NCBI RefSeq assembly: GCF_013386765.1 | Contig: NZ_JACARE010000038.1 | Span: 146,750-210,749 of the forward strand | Origin: Pseudomonas yamanorum | GTDB lineage: Bacteria > Pseudomonadota > Gammaproteobacteria > Pseudomonadales > Pseudomonadaceae | Reading direction: 5' to 3' | DNA length: 64,000 nucleotides | Part shown: in pieces, positions 35,588-45,086 of the stretch | Numbering within the stretch: the stretch's first letter is position 1 | Layout of the letters: each line of letters begins with the position of its first letter | Position numbers and translations under genes: made by a program | Notes under the pieces: model-generated | What the model saw: the letters and a program-made list of their open reading frames with translations, nothing else | Told to the model about the DNA's origin: nothing | The model's database searches: none

Positions 35588-35623
35588 CAAAAATGCCCCG
35601 ATCGTTCGAGCGGGGCATTTTTT
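35588..35623. terminator. Intrinsic terminator downstream of lptG
   Basis: A 13-base stem (35588-35600 with 35611-35623), core AAATGCCCCG, with A and T runs on its flanks and a 10-base loop. It ends the lptFG transcript on the minus strand before the lepA promoter. Confidence 0.88.
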
Positions 35624-35639
35624 GTTCATAAGCGCGGGC

Positions 35640-36719
35640 TCAACCGGCCCGACGCAACAGCCAGAAGCCGGCCACGGCGCAGATAGCGGTCGGCACCAGC
35701 ACCGCAAACAGCGGCGAGAAGCCGAATACCAGGCTGGATGGCCCCAGCAGGTCCTGGGCAATACGGAAGGTGAAGCCCACCAATACGCCAGTAAACACGC
35801 GCTGGCCCAGGGTTACCGAGCGCAGCGGGCCGAAGATGAACGAGATCGCCATCAGCACCAGCGCGGCGGTCACCACCGGCTGCAACACCTTGACCCAAAA
35901 CGCCAGCCAGTAGCGGCCATTGTTCAAGCCCTGGTCCTTGAGGTAGTGGATGTAACCCCACAAACCGGAGATAGGCAGGCTTTCCGGGATCATCACCACG
36001 GTGTTCAGCAATTCTGGCTTGAGGGAAATATCCCACTGTTCCGTCGGCACATTGATCACTTCGGTGCTCGACGCCGCGCCTTTGCCGATGTCACGGAAGT
36101 AGGTGGTGCTTACTTCGCTCAGTTGCCACTTTTCGTCGGCGTACTGCGCACGTTTGGCGAAGCTGGACGACAACAGGTGACGTTCTTTATCGAAATGATA
36201 GCGCGTGACACCGATCAACAGGCCGCCCGGTTGCACGGCGTTGATGTGGATGAATTCCTCACCCTGGCGGTGCCACAAACCATGCTTGGAGCTCTGTGCA
36301 TCACCCGAACCCTGGGCCAGGGCACGATTGGCCTGGGCTGTGGATTCGGCCGGAGGCGCCACGTATTCGCCGATCAGCACGCTGACCACCATCAGCAACA
36401 GCATGGGCTTCATCACCGCCCACACGATGCGGCCGATGGAAACACCCGCCGCACGCATGATGGTCAGTTCGCTGTTGCTGGCCAGGCTGCCCAGGCCGAT
36501 CAGGCAGCCGATCAGGGCGGCCATCGGCATCATGTCGTAGAGGCGACGAGGCGCGGTCAGCGCCACATAGCTCAGGACGTTGGTCACGGTGTAGGTGTCG
36601 CTGACATTGCCCACTTCATCAATGAAGGCGAACAACGAGGCCAAACCCAGAATAATGCCCAGTACCGCAAGGATTGCGACCAGGACGCTGCTACCAATGT
36701 AGCGGTCGAGCTTAACCAC
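35640..36719 (-). CDS. lptG: LPS export permease LptG
   Basis: A 359-residue inner-membrane subunit of the LptB2FG ABC exporter that extracts lipopolysaccharide. It has three membrane helices at each end around a periplasmic beta-jellyroll: LDRYIGSSVLVAILAVLGIILGLASLFAFIDEV, the coupling region AASNSEL-like SLASNSELTIMRAAGVS, and the C-terminal LRSVTLGQRVFTGVLVGF. GTG start overlapping the lptF stop by 8 bases. Confidence 0.95.
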   Translation of the reverse strand: MVKLDRYIGSSVLVAILAVLGIILGLASLFAFIDEVGNVSDTYTVTNVLSYVALTAPRRLYDMMPMAALIGCLIGLGSLASNSELTIMRAAGVSIGRIVWAVMKPMLLLMVVSVLIGEYVAPPAESTAQANRALAQGSGDAQSSKHGLWHRQGEEFIHINAVQPGGLLIGVTRYHFDKERHLLSSSFAKRAQYADEKWQLSEVSTTYFRDIGKGAASSTEVINVPTEQWDISLKPELLNTVVMIPESLPISGLWGYIHYLKDQGLNNGRYWLAFWVKVLQPVVTAALVLMAISFIFGPLRSVTLGQRVFTGVLVGFTFRIAQDLLGPSSLVFGFSPLFAVLVPTAICAVAGFWLLRRAG

Positions 36720-37830
36720 GAGCCAGCTCCTTCATGCTGCGACGACTCTGCATCTTCAAGCGCAACGGTTCCCAATAAAGCAGGCCCAGGCCAATCGCCA
36801 GGAAGATCCCGTGGACCCACCACAACCCGAGGGTCGGCGACAGCTTGCCCTTCTCCAGGGAGCCGCGGGCGGAAATCAGGATGGTCAGGTAGGCCATATA
36901 AAGCAGGATCGCCGGCAACAGCTTGAGGAAACGGCCCTGGCGCGGGTTGACCCGGGACAGCGGCACAGCCATCAAGGTCACGATAAACACCAGCAGCGGC
37001 AGGGAAATCCGCCATTGCAGCTCGGCGATCGAGCGCAGTTCCTTGCTGCCGAGCAGGTCTGGCGTCGGGATGGCGTCACGGTCGGTGACCTCGTCGCTGA
37101 CATCCGGCCGGGCCAGCATCACGCCGTATGTGTCGTACTTGATCGCACGGTAATCGGCCTGGCCGGGGCTGCCGTCATAGCGATAGCCGTCCTCCAGAAT
37201 CAGGTAGCGGCTGCCGTCCGGGCGCACTTCCTGGCGCCCCTTGTCGGCCACCAGGATCGAAATGCCACGGTCTTTCTGGTTCTGGCCGAGGTTTTTCTGG
37301 GAGATGAACACACCGCCCAGGTTGGCACGGTCATCCGACAGTTGTTCGGTATAGGTCACCCGAGTGCCGTCGTTGAGCGCCTGGAAGCGGCCCGGCTCCA
37401 GAGTGTCGAATTCGGTCATGGCGTCCTGTTTGTTGAGCACCAGCTGGAACTGCAAGGCTCCCTGGGGCGCCAGGCTCAGGCTCAGCCAGGCCACGACCAG
37501 CGCGATGCCGGTGGCCGGGACCATGGTCATGGCCAGCAGGCGTTGCTGGCTCATGCCGGTGGCCGACAGCACGGTCATTTCGCTTTCGAGGTACAAGCGG
37601 CCATAAGCCAGCAGAATCCCGAGAAACAGGCCCAATGGCAGGATCAGCTGCAAAAAGCCTGGCAGGCGAAAGCCCATGATCAGGAACAGCGAGCCCGGAT
37701 CCAGGGCGCCCGAGGCAGCCTGGGCGAGGTATTTGACGAAACGACCACTCATGATGATGACCAGCAATACCGCACTCACGGCACTCAGGGTCAACAGGAC
37801 TTCGCGGGACAGATAACGGAAGACGATCAA
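36712..37830 (-). CDS. lptF: LPS export permease LptF
   Basis: The partner subunit of LptG, 372 residues from the proposed TTG start. It shows IVFRYLSREVLLTLSAVSAVLLVIIMSGRF, the coupling-helix region LYLESEMTVLSATGMS, and SLPLLVFIVTLMAVPLSRVNPRQGRF. A GTG three codons upstream (37839) is in frame, but it lies only one base from the GGAG site, whereas the TTG at 37830 has ideal spacing and gives the typical N-terminus. Divergent from pepA. Confidence 0.93.
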   Translation of the reverse strand: MIVFRYLSREVLLTLSAVSAVLLVIIMSGRFVKYLAQAASGALDPGSLFLIMGFRLPGFLQLILPLGLFLGILLAYGRLYLESEMTVLSATGMSQQRLLAMTMVPATGIALVVAWLSLSLAPQGALQFQLVLNKQDAMTEFDTLEPGRFQALNDGTRVTYTEQLSDDRANLGGVFISQKNLGQNQKDRGISILVADKGRQEVRPDGSRYLILEDGYRYDGSPGQADYRAIKYDTYGVMLARPDVSDEVTDRDAIPTPDLLGSKELRSIAELQWRISLPLLVFIVTLMAVPLSRVNPRQGRFLKLLPAILLYMAYLTILISARGSLEKGKLSPTLGLWWVHGIFLAIGLGLLYWEPLRLKMQSRRSMKELARG

Positions 37831-38112
37831 ACCAGACACTCCAGGGTTGTCAGGCTAAGGCGGCCAAACAAGCAAGCATAGCGAGTCGACCCATTGCTGC
37901 AGGCCGGCTAAAAAGATGGCGCATTATCCTGTGATTGACCGCACCTGTCACGGAGCTTGCTCATACGCGTGCACAAAGCTGCCCGCAAGGGTTGTCAGGC
38001 TCGGCCGGCGAGGTTCAAACTGCGGCCTTTGTCGCGGGCGGCCTACAGGCTGCCAAGCTTACAAGCCGGAGTACAGACTCCTGGCTCACTGACCTTTATA
38101 AGGGACCCGAAA

Positions 38113-39603
38113 ATGGAACTGGTTGTAAAAAGCGTTAGCCCCGAAACGTTGAAAACCGCCACCCTCGTGGTCGCTGTCGGCGAAGGCCGCAAGCTGGGCG
38201 TTGCCGCCAAGCAACTGGACGAACTGAGCGGCGGCGCCATCAGCGCGGTCCTCAAGCGCGGTGACCTGGCCGGCAAAGTGGGCCAGAGCCTGCTGCTGCA
38301 AAGCCTGCCGAACCTTAAAGCCGACCGCGTATTGCTGGTGGGCGTGGGCAAGGACGCCGAACTGGGCGACCGTCCGTTCCGCAAGATCATCAGCGGCATC
38401 CTCAACACCCTCAAGGGCCTGGGCGGTACCGACGCAGCCCTGGCGCTGGACGAAATCGTGGTCAAGGGCCGCGACAGCTACGGCAAGACCCGTCTGCTGG
38501 CCGAAAGCCTGCTGGATGGCGAATACGTCTTCGACCAGTTCAAGAGCACCAAAGCCGAACCCCGCGCCCTGAAGAAAGTCACCCTGCTGACCATCAAGGC
38601 CGCCCAGGCTGAAGTCGAACGCGCCGTGACCCACGCCCAGGCCATTGCCGGCGGCATGGCGTTCACCCGTGACCTGGGCAACCTGCCACCGAACATCTGC
38701 CACCCCACCTACCTGGGCGAGCAAGCCAAGGCGCTGGGCAAGGAATTCAAGGGCCTGAAAGTCGAAGTCCTGGATGAGAAGAAGATCAAGGAACTGGGCA
38801 TGGGCTCGTTCTATGCCGTGGGCCAGGGCAGCGACCAGCCGCCACGCCTGATCGTGATGCAATACAACGGCGGCAAGAAGTCCGAGAAGCCATTTGCCCT
38901 GGTCGGCAAAGGCATCACCTTCGACACCGGCGGCATCAGCCTCAAGCCGGGCCTGGGCATGGACGAGATGAAGTACGACATGGGCGGCGCCGCCAGCGTG
39001 TTCGGCACCCTGCGTGCCGTGCTGGAACTCAAGCTGCCGATCAACCTGGTGTGCATCCTGGCGTGTGCCGAGAACATGCCGAGCGGCGGCGCGACCCGTC
39101 CGGGCGACATCGTCACCACCCTCAGCGGCCAGACCGTCGAAATCCTCAACACCGACGCCGAAGGCCGCCTGGTGCTGTGCGACGCCCTGACCTACGCCGA
39201 ACGCTTCAAGCCGCAAGCCGTGATCGACATCGCCACCCTGACCGGTGCCTGCGTGGTTGCCCTGGGCGCCCACACTTCAGGCCTTTTGGGCAACAACGAC
39301 GAACTGATCGGCCAACTGCTCAGCGCCGGCAAGGCGGCTGATGACCGCGCCTGGCAACTGCCGTTGTTCGACGAGTACCAGGAACAGCTGGACAGCCCGT
39401 TCGCCGACATCGCCAACATTGGCGGCCCGAAAGCCGGCACCATCACCGCAGCCTGCTTCCTGTCGCGTTTTGCCAAGAACTTCAACTGGGCCCACCTGGA
39501 CATCGCCGGCACCGCCTGGACCAGCGGCGGCAAGGACAAGGGCGCCACTGGCCGTCCGGTTCCGCTGCTGACCCAGTACCTGCTGGACCGCGCCAAAGCC
39601 TGA
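38113..39603 (+). CDS. pepA: Leucyl aminopeptidase PepA
   Basis: A 496-residue M17 two-zinc peptidase that also acts as a DNA-binding regulator or Xer accessory factor in some bacteria. Landmarks are ALVGKGITFDTGGISLKPG, MKYDMGGAA, the family signature NTDAEGRLVL and GGPKAGTITAACFLSRF. The ATG at 38113 gives the standard MELVVKS start; the longer opening from 37957 is rejected as untypical. The upstream 270-base divergent region with lptF has no further gene. A weak GC-rich hairpin at 39617-39641 lacks a T run. Confidence 0.96.
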   Translation: MELVVKSVSPETLKTATLVVAVGEGRKLGVAAKQLDELSGGAISAVLKRGDLAGKVGQSLLLQSLPNLKADRVLLVGVGKDAELGDRPFRKIISGILNTLKGLGGTDAALALDEIVVKGRDSYGKTRLLAESLLDGEYVFDQFKSTKAEPRALKKVTLLTIKAAQAEVERAVTHAQAIAGGMAFTRDLGNLPPNICHPTYLGEQAKALGKEFKGLKVEVLDEKKIKELGMGSFYAVGQGSDQPPRLIVMQYNGGKKSEKPFALVGKGITFDTGGISLKPGLGMDEMKYDMGGAASVFGTLRAVLELKLPINLVCILACAENMPSGGATRPGDIVTTLSGQTVEILNTDAEGRLVLCDALTYAERFKPQAVIDIATLTGACVVALGAHTSGLLGNNDELIGQLLSAGKAADDRAWQLPLFDEYQEQLDSPFADIANIGGPKAGTITAACFLSRFAKNFNWAHLDIAGTAWTSGGKDKGATGRPVPLLTQYLLDRAKA

Positions 39604-39643
39604 AAATGACGATCCCGGGGCGGCGATTCCAACGCCGTCCCGA

Positions 39644-39737
39644 CCCGTAGCAGCTGTCGAGCCCCGGCGAGGCTGCGTCAGCGGAGTACCTGATACACCG
39701 CAACGCAGCCTCGCTGAAGCTCGACAGCTGCTACGGG
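39644..39737. repeat. REPIN-like inverted repeat, GTAGCAGCTGTCGAG type
   Basis: Arms read CCCGTAGCAGCTGTCGAG and complement, with an inner stem CGAGGCTGCG/CGCAGCCTCG. It is a third sequence family, found once in the window, between pepA and holC. Confidence 0.88.
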
Positions 39738-39785
39738 GTTTTCGTGAGGGTCGATCAGACAGTATTTACACATGCAGGCCCCCCA

Positions 39786-40214
39786 ATGACCCAAGTCGAC
39801 TTCTATATATTGCCCAGCGCCGATCCTTCCGCGCGTCTGGACTTTGCCTGCAAGCTCACCGAAAAAGCCTGGCGCATGGGCCATCGCATCTACCTGCATT
39901 GCAGCGACGCCGCCCAGCGTGACGACCTCGACGCCCGCCTGTGGCGCTTCAAGGGCGAAAGCTTCGTGCCCCACGGCCCCGCCGAATCAGAGCCGCAAGG
40001 CCTGGTGGTGTTGGGTTTGGGCGACAGCTGTGGCGATCACACCGACCTGCTGGTCAACCTCGACCTGAAAGTACCGGCCTTCGCCAAAGGCTTCGCCCGT
40101 GTGGCGGAAGTGGTGGTGGAAGATCCGGCTATTCGTCAGGCCGCGCGGGAGAGTTTCCGCTTCTACCGCGAACAGGGCTATTCTCTGCAAGATCACCGGC
40201 TACAACGACTTTGA
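39786..40214 (+). CDS. holC: DNA polymerase III chi subunit
   Basis: A 142-residue clamp-loader accessory protein that links the replicase to SSB. It has TQVDFYILPSADPSARLDFACKLTEKAWRMGHRIYLHC and the DxLDARLWRFKGESFVPHG region. It lies in the conserved pepA-holC-valS order. Confidence 0.94.
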   Translation: MTQVDFYILPSADPSARLDFACKLTEKAWRMGHRIYLHCSDAAQRDDLDARLWRFKGESFVPHGPAESEPQGLVVLGLGDSCGDHTDLLVNLDLKVPAFAKGFARVAEVVVEDPAIRQAARESFRFYREQGYSLQDHRLQRL

Positions 40215-40218
40215 GCAC

Positions 40219-40626
40219 ATGATGGACACTCCAAACCCGCTAAAAGACTCTGACCACCTGCTGGACGACCTTGAGTCGATCCGCAAGCTGCTCGGTGATG
40301 ATGAGCTGCAACCGCCGCTGCTGACCGATGCGGTCAACGGTGACGTACAGATTCCCTTGCTGTTCGATATGGTCGGTGGCAAGCCTGTTGCCCCGGAACC
40401 GGTCGAAACGCCCGTTGCACCAGCCGCGCAGGCTCCGGCCGTTGCCGTACCTGCCGCCGAAAAAGCCCCCGACGCCCTGCTGCTGCACCTGGACAATGAA
40501 CTGCGCGCCGCCGCGCAACTGATCATGCAAGACGTGATCGACGATTTTGCCCCGCATATCGAAACCGAGATCAAGCGCCGGCTGGATGCGCGCATGGAGC
40601 GGTTGTTGAGCCAGTATCAGAACTGA
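40219..40626 (+). CDS. Conserved small acidic protein between holC and valS
   Basis: A 135-residue protein of unknown function. An acidic N-terminus (SDHLLDDLESIRKLLGDDE) is followed by a Pro/Ala/Val-rich linker (KPVAPEPVETPVAPAAQAPAVAVPAAEKAP) and a helical C-terminus ending in IKRRLDARMERLLSQYQN. The C-terminal pattern (LIMQDVIDDFAPHIETEIKRRL) looks like an amphipathic helix for protein contacts. It starts 4 bases after holC; the second of two tandem ATGs (40222) is equally possible. Confidence 0.82.
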   Translation: MMDTPNPLKDSDHLLDDLESIRKLLGDDELQPPLLTDAVNGDVQIPLLFDMVGGKPVAPEPVETPVAPAAQAPAVAVPAAEKAPDALLLHLDNELRAAAQLIMQDVIDDFAPHIETEIKRRLDARMERLLSQYQN

Positions 40627-40643
40627 GTTCGAACCCAAATCCC

Positions 40644-40733
40644 TGTGGGAGCTGGCTTGCCTGCGATAGTGGTTTTTCAGTCAACCTCATCAGTGACTGC
40701 TACACCGCAATCGCAGGCAAGCCAGCTCCCACA
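40644..40733. repeat. REPIN-like inverted repeat, GTGGGAGCTGG type
   Basis: The left arm TGTGGGAGCTGGCTTGCC begins at 40644, and its complement ends at 40733. It lies in the gap before valS. Confidence 0.92.
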
Positions 40734-40799
40734 TTTGCCCTATCCCCCGTTATACTTGTCGGCTTTCCTGAATTAATGCCAACTAGGGTCCCGCCGCGC

Positions 40800-43646
40800 A
40801 TGGATAAGACCTACCAGCCGCACGCTATTGAAACTTCCTGGTACCAGACCTGGGAGTCCGAGAATTATTTCGCTCCGCAAGGCGCGGGCGATTCCTACAC
40901 CATCATGATTCCGCCACCGAACGTCACTGGCAGCCTGCACATGGGCCATGGCTTCAACAACGCGATCATGGACGCCCTGATCCGTTTCCGCCGCATGCAG
41001 GGTCGCAACACCCTGTGGCAGCCGGGCACCGACCACGCCGGTATCGCCACCCAGATGCTGGTGGAACGCCAACTGGAAGCCACCGGCCAGAACCGTCACG
41101 ACCTGGGCCGCGAGAAATTCCTCGAGAAAATCTGGGAATGGAAGGATCAGTCCGGCGGCAACATCAGCCGTCAGATCCGTCGCCTGGGTTCGTCCGTCGA
41201 CTGGAGCCGCGAGCGCTTCACCATGGACGACGGCCTGTCGGAAGCCGTGAAAGAAGCCTTCGTGCGCCTGCATGAAGACGGCCTGATCTACCGCGGCAAG
41301 CGCCTGGTCAACTGGGACACCAAGCTGCACACGGCGATTTCCGACCTTGAAGTGGAAAACCACGACGAGAAAGGTTTCCTGTGGAACCTCAAGTATCCGC
41401 TGGCTGATGGCGCCAAGACCGCCGAAGGCAATGACTACCTGATCGTCGCCACCACTCGTCCGGAAACCATGCTCGGCGACGCCGCCGTCGCGGTTAACCC
41501 GAACGACGAGCGTTACCAGGCGCTGATCGGCAAGTTCGTCGAGCTGCCGCTGGTTGGCCGTCGCATCCCGATCATCGCGGACGACTACTGCGACCCTGAA
41601 TTCGGCACCGGCTGCGTGAAAATCACCCCGGCCCACGATTTCAACGACTATGAAGTCGGCAAGCGCCACAACCTGCCGTTGCTGAACATCTTCGACAAAA
41701 ACGCCGCTGTTCTGCCGGCCTGCCAGGTGTTCAACCTCGACGGCACGCTGAATGAGAGCATCGACGGCAAGATCCCGGCCGAATACGCCGGCCTCGACCG
41801 TTTTGAAGCGCGCAAGCAGATCGTTGCCGCCTTCGACGCTGCCGGCCTGCTGGTCAGTGTCGACGACCACGGCCTGAAAGTGCCGAAAGGCGACCGTTCC
41901 GGCACCATCATCGAGCCTTGGCTGACCGACCAGTGGTACGTGTCGACCAAACCTCTGGCTGAGCCGGCGATTGCTGCGGTGGAAGACGGCCGTATCGCCT
42001 TCGTGCCGAAACAGTACGAAAACATGTACTTCTCGTGGATGCGTGACATCCAGGATTGGTGCATCAGCCGTCAGCTGTGGTGGGGCCACCGGATTCCGGC
42101 CTGGTACGACGAGTCGGGCAAGGTCTACGTTGGCCGCGATGAAGCCGAAGTGCGTGCCAAGCACAACCTCGGCCCGGACGTGGCGCTGCAACAGGACAAC
42201 GACGTACTGGACACCTGGTTCAGCTCGGGCCTGTGGACGTTCTCCACCTTGGGCTGGCCGGAAAAAACCGAGTTCCTCGAGAAATTCCACCCGACTGACG
42301 TGCTGGTGACCGGCTTCGACATCATTTTCTTCTGGGTCGCCCGGATGATCATGCTCACCATGCATTTGGTGAAAAACGAAGACGGCACCCCGCAGGTACC
42401 GTTCAAGACCGTGTACGTGCACGGCCTGGTACGTGATGGCCAGGGCCAGAAGATGTCCAAGTCCAAAGGCAACGTCCTGGACCCGCTGGACATCATCGAC
42501 GGCATCGACCTGGAAACCCTGGTGCAGAAACGCACCTCGGGCCTGATGCAGCCGAAACTGGCGAAGAAAATCGAGAAGCAGACCCGCGATGAATTCGCCG
42601 ACGGCATCGCCAGCTATGGCACCGATGCCCTGCGCTTCACTTTCTGCTCGCTGGCATCCACCGGTCGCGACATCAAGTTCGACATGGGCCGCGTCGAAGG
42701 CTATCGCAACTTCTGCAACAAGATCTGGAACGCCGCGCGCTACGTGCTGGATAAAGGCGAAGACTGCGGCCAGAACGGCGAGGCCATCGAGCTGTCCCTG
42801 GCGGACCGCTGGATCATCTCCCAGTTGCAGCGCACCGAAGCCGAAGTGACCCGCCAACTCGACCAGTTCCGCTTCGACCTCGCGGCGCAGGCCTTGTACG
42901 AGTTCATCTGGAACCAGTATTGCGACTGGTACCTGGAACTCTCCAAGCCCGTGCTGTGGGACGAGAACGCGCCGATCGAACGTCAGCGTGGCACCCGTCA
43001 CACCCTGGTCCGCGTGCTGGAAGTGGCGCTGCGCCTGGCGCACCCGTTCATGCCGTTCATCACCGAAGAAATCTGGCAGCGCCTCGCGCCGCTGGCCGGC
43101 AAAGACGGCAAGACCATCATGCTGCAGCCTTGGCCGGTGGCCAACGAAGCGCGCATTGATGAGGCCGCCGAAAGCGATATCGAATGGCTCAAGACCCTGA
43201 TGCTCGGCACGCGCAACATCCGCGCCGAAATGAACATCGGGCCGGGCAAGCCACTGGCGGTGTTCGTGAAGAACGCCAGCGCCGAAGATCAGCGTCGTCT
43301 CACCGAGAATGACGCCTTGCTGAAGAAGCTGGCGAAGCTGGAGTCGATCACCGTATTGGCCGCTGGCGCCGAAGCACCGCTGTCTGCTACCGCTCTGGTG
43401 GGCGAGATGGAAGTGCTGGTGCCGATGGCCGGCCTGATCGACAAAGGTGCCGAGCTTGCGCGTCTGGACAAGGAAATCCTGCGTCTGCAAGGCGAAGTGC
43501 AGCGGGTGGGCGGCAAGCTGTCCAACGCGGCGTTCGTCGACAAGGCGCCGGCCGAAGTCATCGAGAAAGAGCGCGCCAAGCTGGCCGAGGCTGAACAGGC
43601 CTTGGGCAAGCTGGCCGAGCAACACGCACGGATTTCCAGCCTTTAA
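40800..43646 (+). CDS. valS: Valyl-tRNA synthetase
   Basis: A 948-residue class I synthetase. The HIGH-type motif is PNVTGSLHMGHG; KMSKSKGNVLDP is intact; the editing (CP1) domain is present (TTRPETMLGDAAVAVNP). The C-terminus has the ValS coiled coil (GAELARLDKEILRLQGEVQRVGGKL). The ATG at 40800 gives the usual MDKTYQPHAIETSWYQ start. Ends at a strong terminator. Confidence 0.97.
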   Translation: MDKTYQPHAIETSWYQTWESENYFAPQGAGDSYTIMIPPPNVTGSLHMGHGFNNAIMDALIRFRRMQGRNTLWQPGTDHAGIATQMLVERQLEATGQNRHDLGREKFLEKIWEWKDQSGGNISRQIRRLGSSVDWSRERFTMDDGLSEAVKEAFVRLHEDGLIYRGKRLVNWDTKLHTAISDLEVENHDEKGFLWNLKYPLADGAKTAEGNDYLIVATTRPETMLGDAAVAVNPNDERYQALIGKFVELPLVGRRIPIIADDYCDPEFGTGCVKITPAHDFNDYEVGKRHNLPLLNIFDKNAAVLPACQVFNLDGTLNESIDGKIPAEYAGLDRFEARKQIVAAFDAAGLLVSVDDHGLKVPKGDRSGTIIEPWLTDQWYVSTKPLAEPAIAAVEDGRIAFVPKQYENMYFSWMRDIQDWCISRQLWWGHRIPAWYDESGKVYVGRDEAEVRAKHNLGPDVALQQDNDVLDTWFSSGLWTFSTLGWPEKTEFLEKFHPTDVLVTGFDIIFFWVARMIMLTMHLVKNEDGTPQVPFKTVYVHGLVRDGQGQKMSKSKGNVLDPLDIIDGIDLETLVQKRTSGLMQPKLAKKIEKQTRDEFADGIASYGTDALRFTFCSLASTGRDIKFDMGRVEGYRNFCNKIWNAARYVLDKGEDCGQNGEAIELSLADRWIISQLQRTEAEVTRQLDQFRFDLAAQALYEFIWNQYCDWYLELSKPVLWDENAPIERQRGTRHTLVRVLEVALRLAHPFMPFITEEIWQRLAPLAGKDGKTIMLQPWPVANEARIDEAAESDIEWLKTLMLGTRNIRAEMNIGPGKPLAVFVKNASAEDQRRLTENDALLKKLAKLESITVLAAGAEAPLSATALVGEMEVLVPMAGLIDKGAELARLDKEILRLQGEVQRVGGKLSNAAFVDKAPAEVIEKERAKLAEAEQALGKLAEQHARISSL

Positions 43647-43661
43647 GGGGCAGCCCGTGTG

Positions 43662-43689
43662 AAAAAAGAGACCTTCGGGTCTCTTTTTT
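43662..43689 (+). terminator. Intrinsic terminator of valS with UUCG loop
   Basis: AAAAAAGAGACC pairs with GGTCTCTTTTTT around a TTCG tetraloop (43674-43677), followed by further Ts. Confidence 0.9.
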
Positions 43690-43730
43690 TTGCCCGCAGA
43701 ACACTGCTATTTCTCTTTGGAAACCCGATC

Positions 43731-43822
43731 AATGTGGGAGCTGGCTTGCCTGCGATGGCATCACCTCGGCCTGGCAGATGCACCGAATCGCCTGCATCGC
43801 AGGCAAGCCAGCTCCCACATTT
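43731..43822. repeat. REPIN-like inverted repeat, GTGGGAGCTGG type
   Basis: AATGTGGGAGCTGGCTTGCC at 43731 and its complement ending at 43822. It lies between the valS terminator and rlmF. Confidence 0.92.
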
Positions 43823-43893
43823 GACCGAGTTCGACCAAGGAATGTGTGACAATACCCGCCACTTTTGAAACAACCCCAGAATCGACGCAGCCC

Positions 43894-44913
43894 ATGACCG
43901 CCCCCAGCACACCCAAAGCACCGCGCAAGAAGCCCAAATCCACCACGCCGGCCAAGCCTGTCGTGCCCCGGAAAGAAGCCACCTTGCACCCGCGTAACCG
44001 CCACCAGGGCCGTTACGACTTCCAGGCGCTGATCAAGACCACGCCGGAACTGGCGCAATTCGTGATCATCAACCCGTACGGCAAGGAAAGCATCGACTTC
44101 GCCAGCCCCGACGCGGTACGAGTGTTCAACCGGGCGTTGCTCAAGGCGTTCTACGGCATCAATCACTGGGACATCCCGGCTGACTACCTCTGCCCACCGG
44201 TGCCAGGCCGCGCCGACTACGTGCACTTCCTCGCCGACCTGCTGGCCAGCGTCAACGAAGGCGTGATCCCCCGCGGTGCACCGGTGAAGGTGCTGGACAT
44301 CGGCATGGGCGCCAACTGCGTCTACCCGTTGATCGGCTACAGCGAGTACCGCTGGAATTTCCTCGGTTCGGAAGTCGACCCCACCGCCGTGGCCGCCGCC
44401 AAGGCGATCGTGCAGTCCAACGGGCTGAACAAGGCCATCCAGCTGCGCCAGCAAACCAATCCCAAGCAGATCCTGCTGGGCCTGCTGGAGCCGGGCGAGC
44501 GTTTTGACCTGACCATGTGCAACCCGCCCTTCCACGCCTCGATGGATGAAGCGACCAAGGGCAGCGAGCGCAAATGGCGTGCATTGGGCAAGGCGGATCC
44601 GAAACGCAAGTTGCCGGTGCTGAACTTCGGTGGCCAGTCGGCGGAATTGTGGTGTGAAGGCGGCGAAGCACGGTTTGTGACGCAACTGATCGCTGAAAGC
44701 GCGCATTTCCAGCATAAAGTGCTGTGGTTCAGCACCCTGGTGTCCAAGGCGTCGAACTTGCCGGCGATCCAGACTGCGCTGAAAAAGGCCGGTGTGCTGG
44801 AGAGCCAGGTAGTGGAGATGTCCCAGGGCCAGAAGCAGAGCCGCTTCGTCGCCTGGACCTTCCAGACCCCGAGCGAGCAACAGGTGTGGCGCCAGCGCTG
44901 GGCGCGCGACTAA
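43894..44913 (+). CDS. rlmF: 23S rRNA adenine(1618)-N6 methyltransferase
   Basis: A 339-residue enzyme that methylates A1618 of 23S rRNA. A basic N-terminal tail (PRKKPKSTTPAKP) precedes LHPRNRHQGRYDFQAL; the SAM loop is VLDIGMGANCVYPL and the N6-adenine catalytic motif is NPPFHAS near residue 210. The gene starts shortly after a REPIN. Confidence 0.93.
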   Translation: MTAPSTPKAPRKKPKSTTPAKPVVPRKEATLHPRNRHQGRYDFQALIKTTPELAQFVIINPYGKESIDFASPDAVRVFNRALLKAFYGINHWDIPADYLCPPVPGRADYVHFLADLLASVNEGVIPRGAPVKVLDIGMGANCVYPLIGYSEYRWNFLGSEVDPTAVAAAKAIVQSNGLNKAIQLRQQTNPKQILLGLLEPGERFDLTMCNPPFHASMDEATKGSERKWRALGKADPKRKLPVLNFGGQSAELWCEGGEARFVTQLIAESAHFQHKVLWFSTLVSKASNLPAIQTALKKAGVLESQVVEMSQGQKQSRFVAWTFQTPSEQQVWRQRWARD

Positions 44914-44915
44914 CC

Positions 44916-45011
44916 CTGTGGCGAGGGAGCTTGCTCCCGTTGGAGTGCGCAGCGCTCCCAGAATCTTGGGGCAGCTGTGCAACCCAACGGGAGCAAGCTC
45001 CCTCGCCACAG
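44916..45011. repeat. REPIN-like inverted repeat, GTGGCGAGGGAGCTT type
   Basis: The left arm starts TGTGGCGAGGGAGCTTGCT near 44918, and its complement ends near 45010. It lies between the convergent rlmF and hupA genes. Confidence 0.92.
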
Positions 45012-45037
45012 AAAGCACCGCATAAATCGCAGGCAAC

Positions 45038-45076
45038 AAAAAACCGCGCCCGGATCACTCCGGAGCGCGGTTTTTT
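45038..45076. terminator. Intrinsic terminator of hupA
   Basis: AAAAACCGCGC (45039-45049) pairs with GCGCGGTTTTT (45065-45075). A and T runs on the two sides make it usable from both strands. Confidence 0.88.
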
Positions 45077-45086
45077 TTGCTGCGTC

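Noticed and set aside
39617..39641. GC-rich hairpin after pepA as a terminator
   Set aside because: The nine-pair stem contains a mismatch-type G-T pair and lacks a T tract; the following REPIN may serve instead.
40773..43625. 950-codon open frame on the minus strand across valS
   Set aside because: It is a high-GC mirror frame of a certain valS gene; the translation is His/Gln/Arg/Val-rich without motifs.
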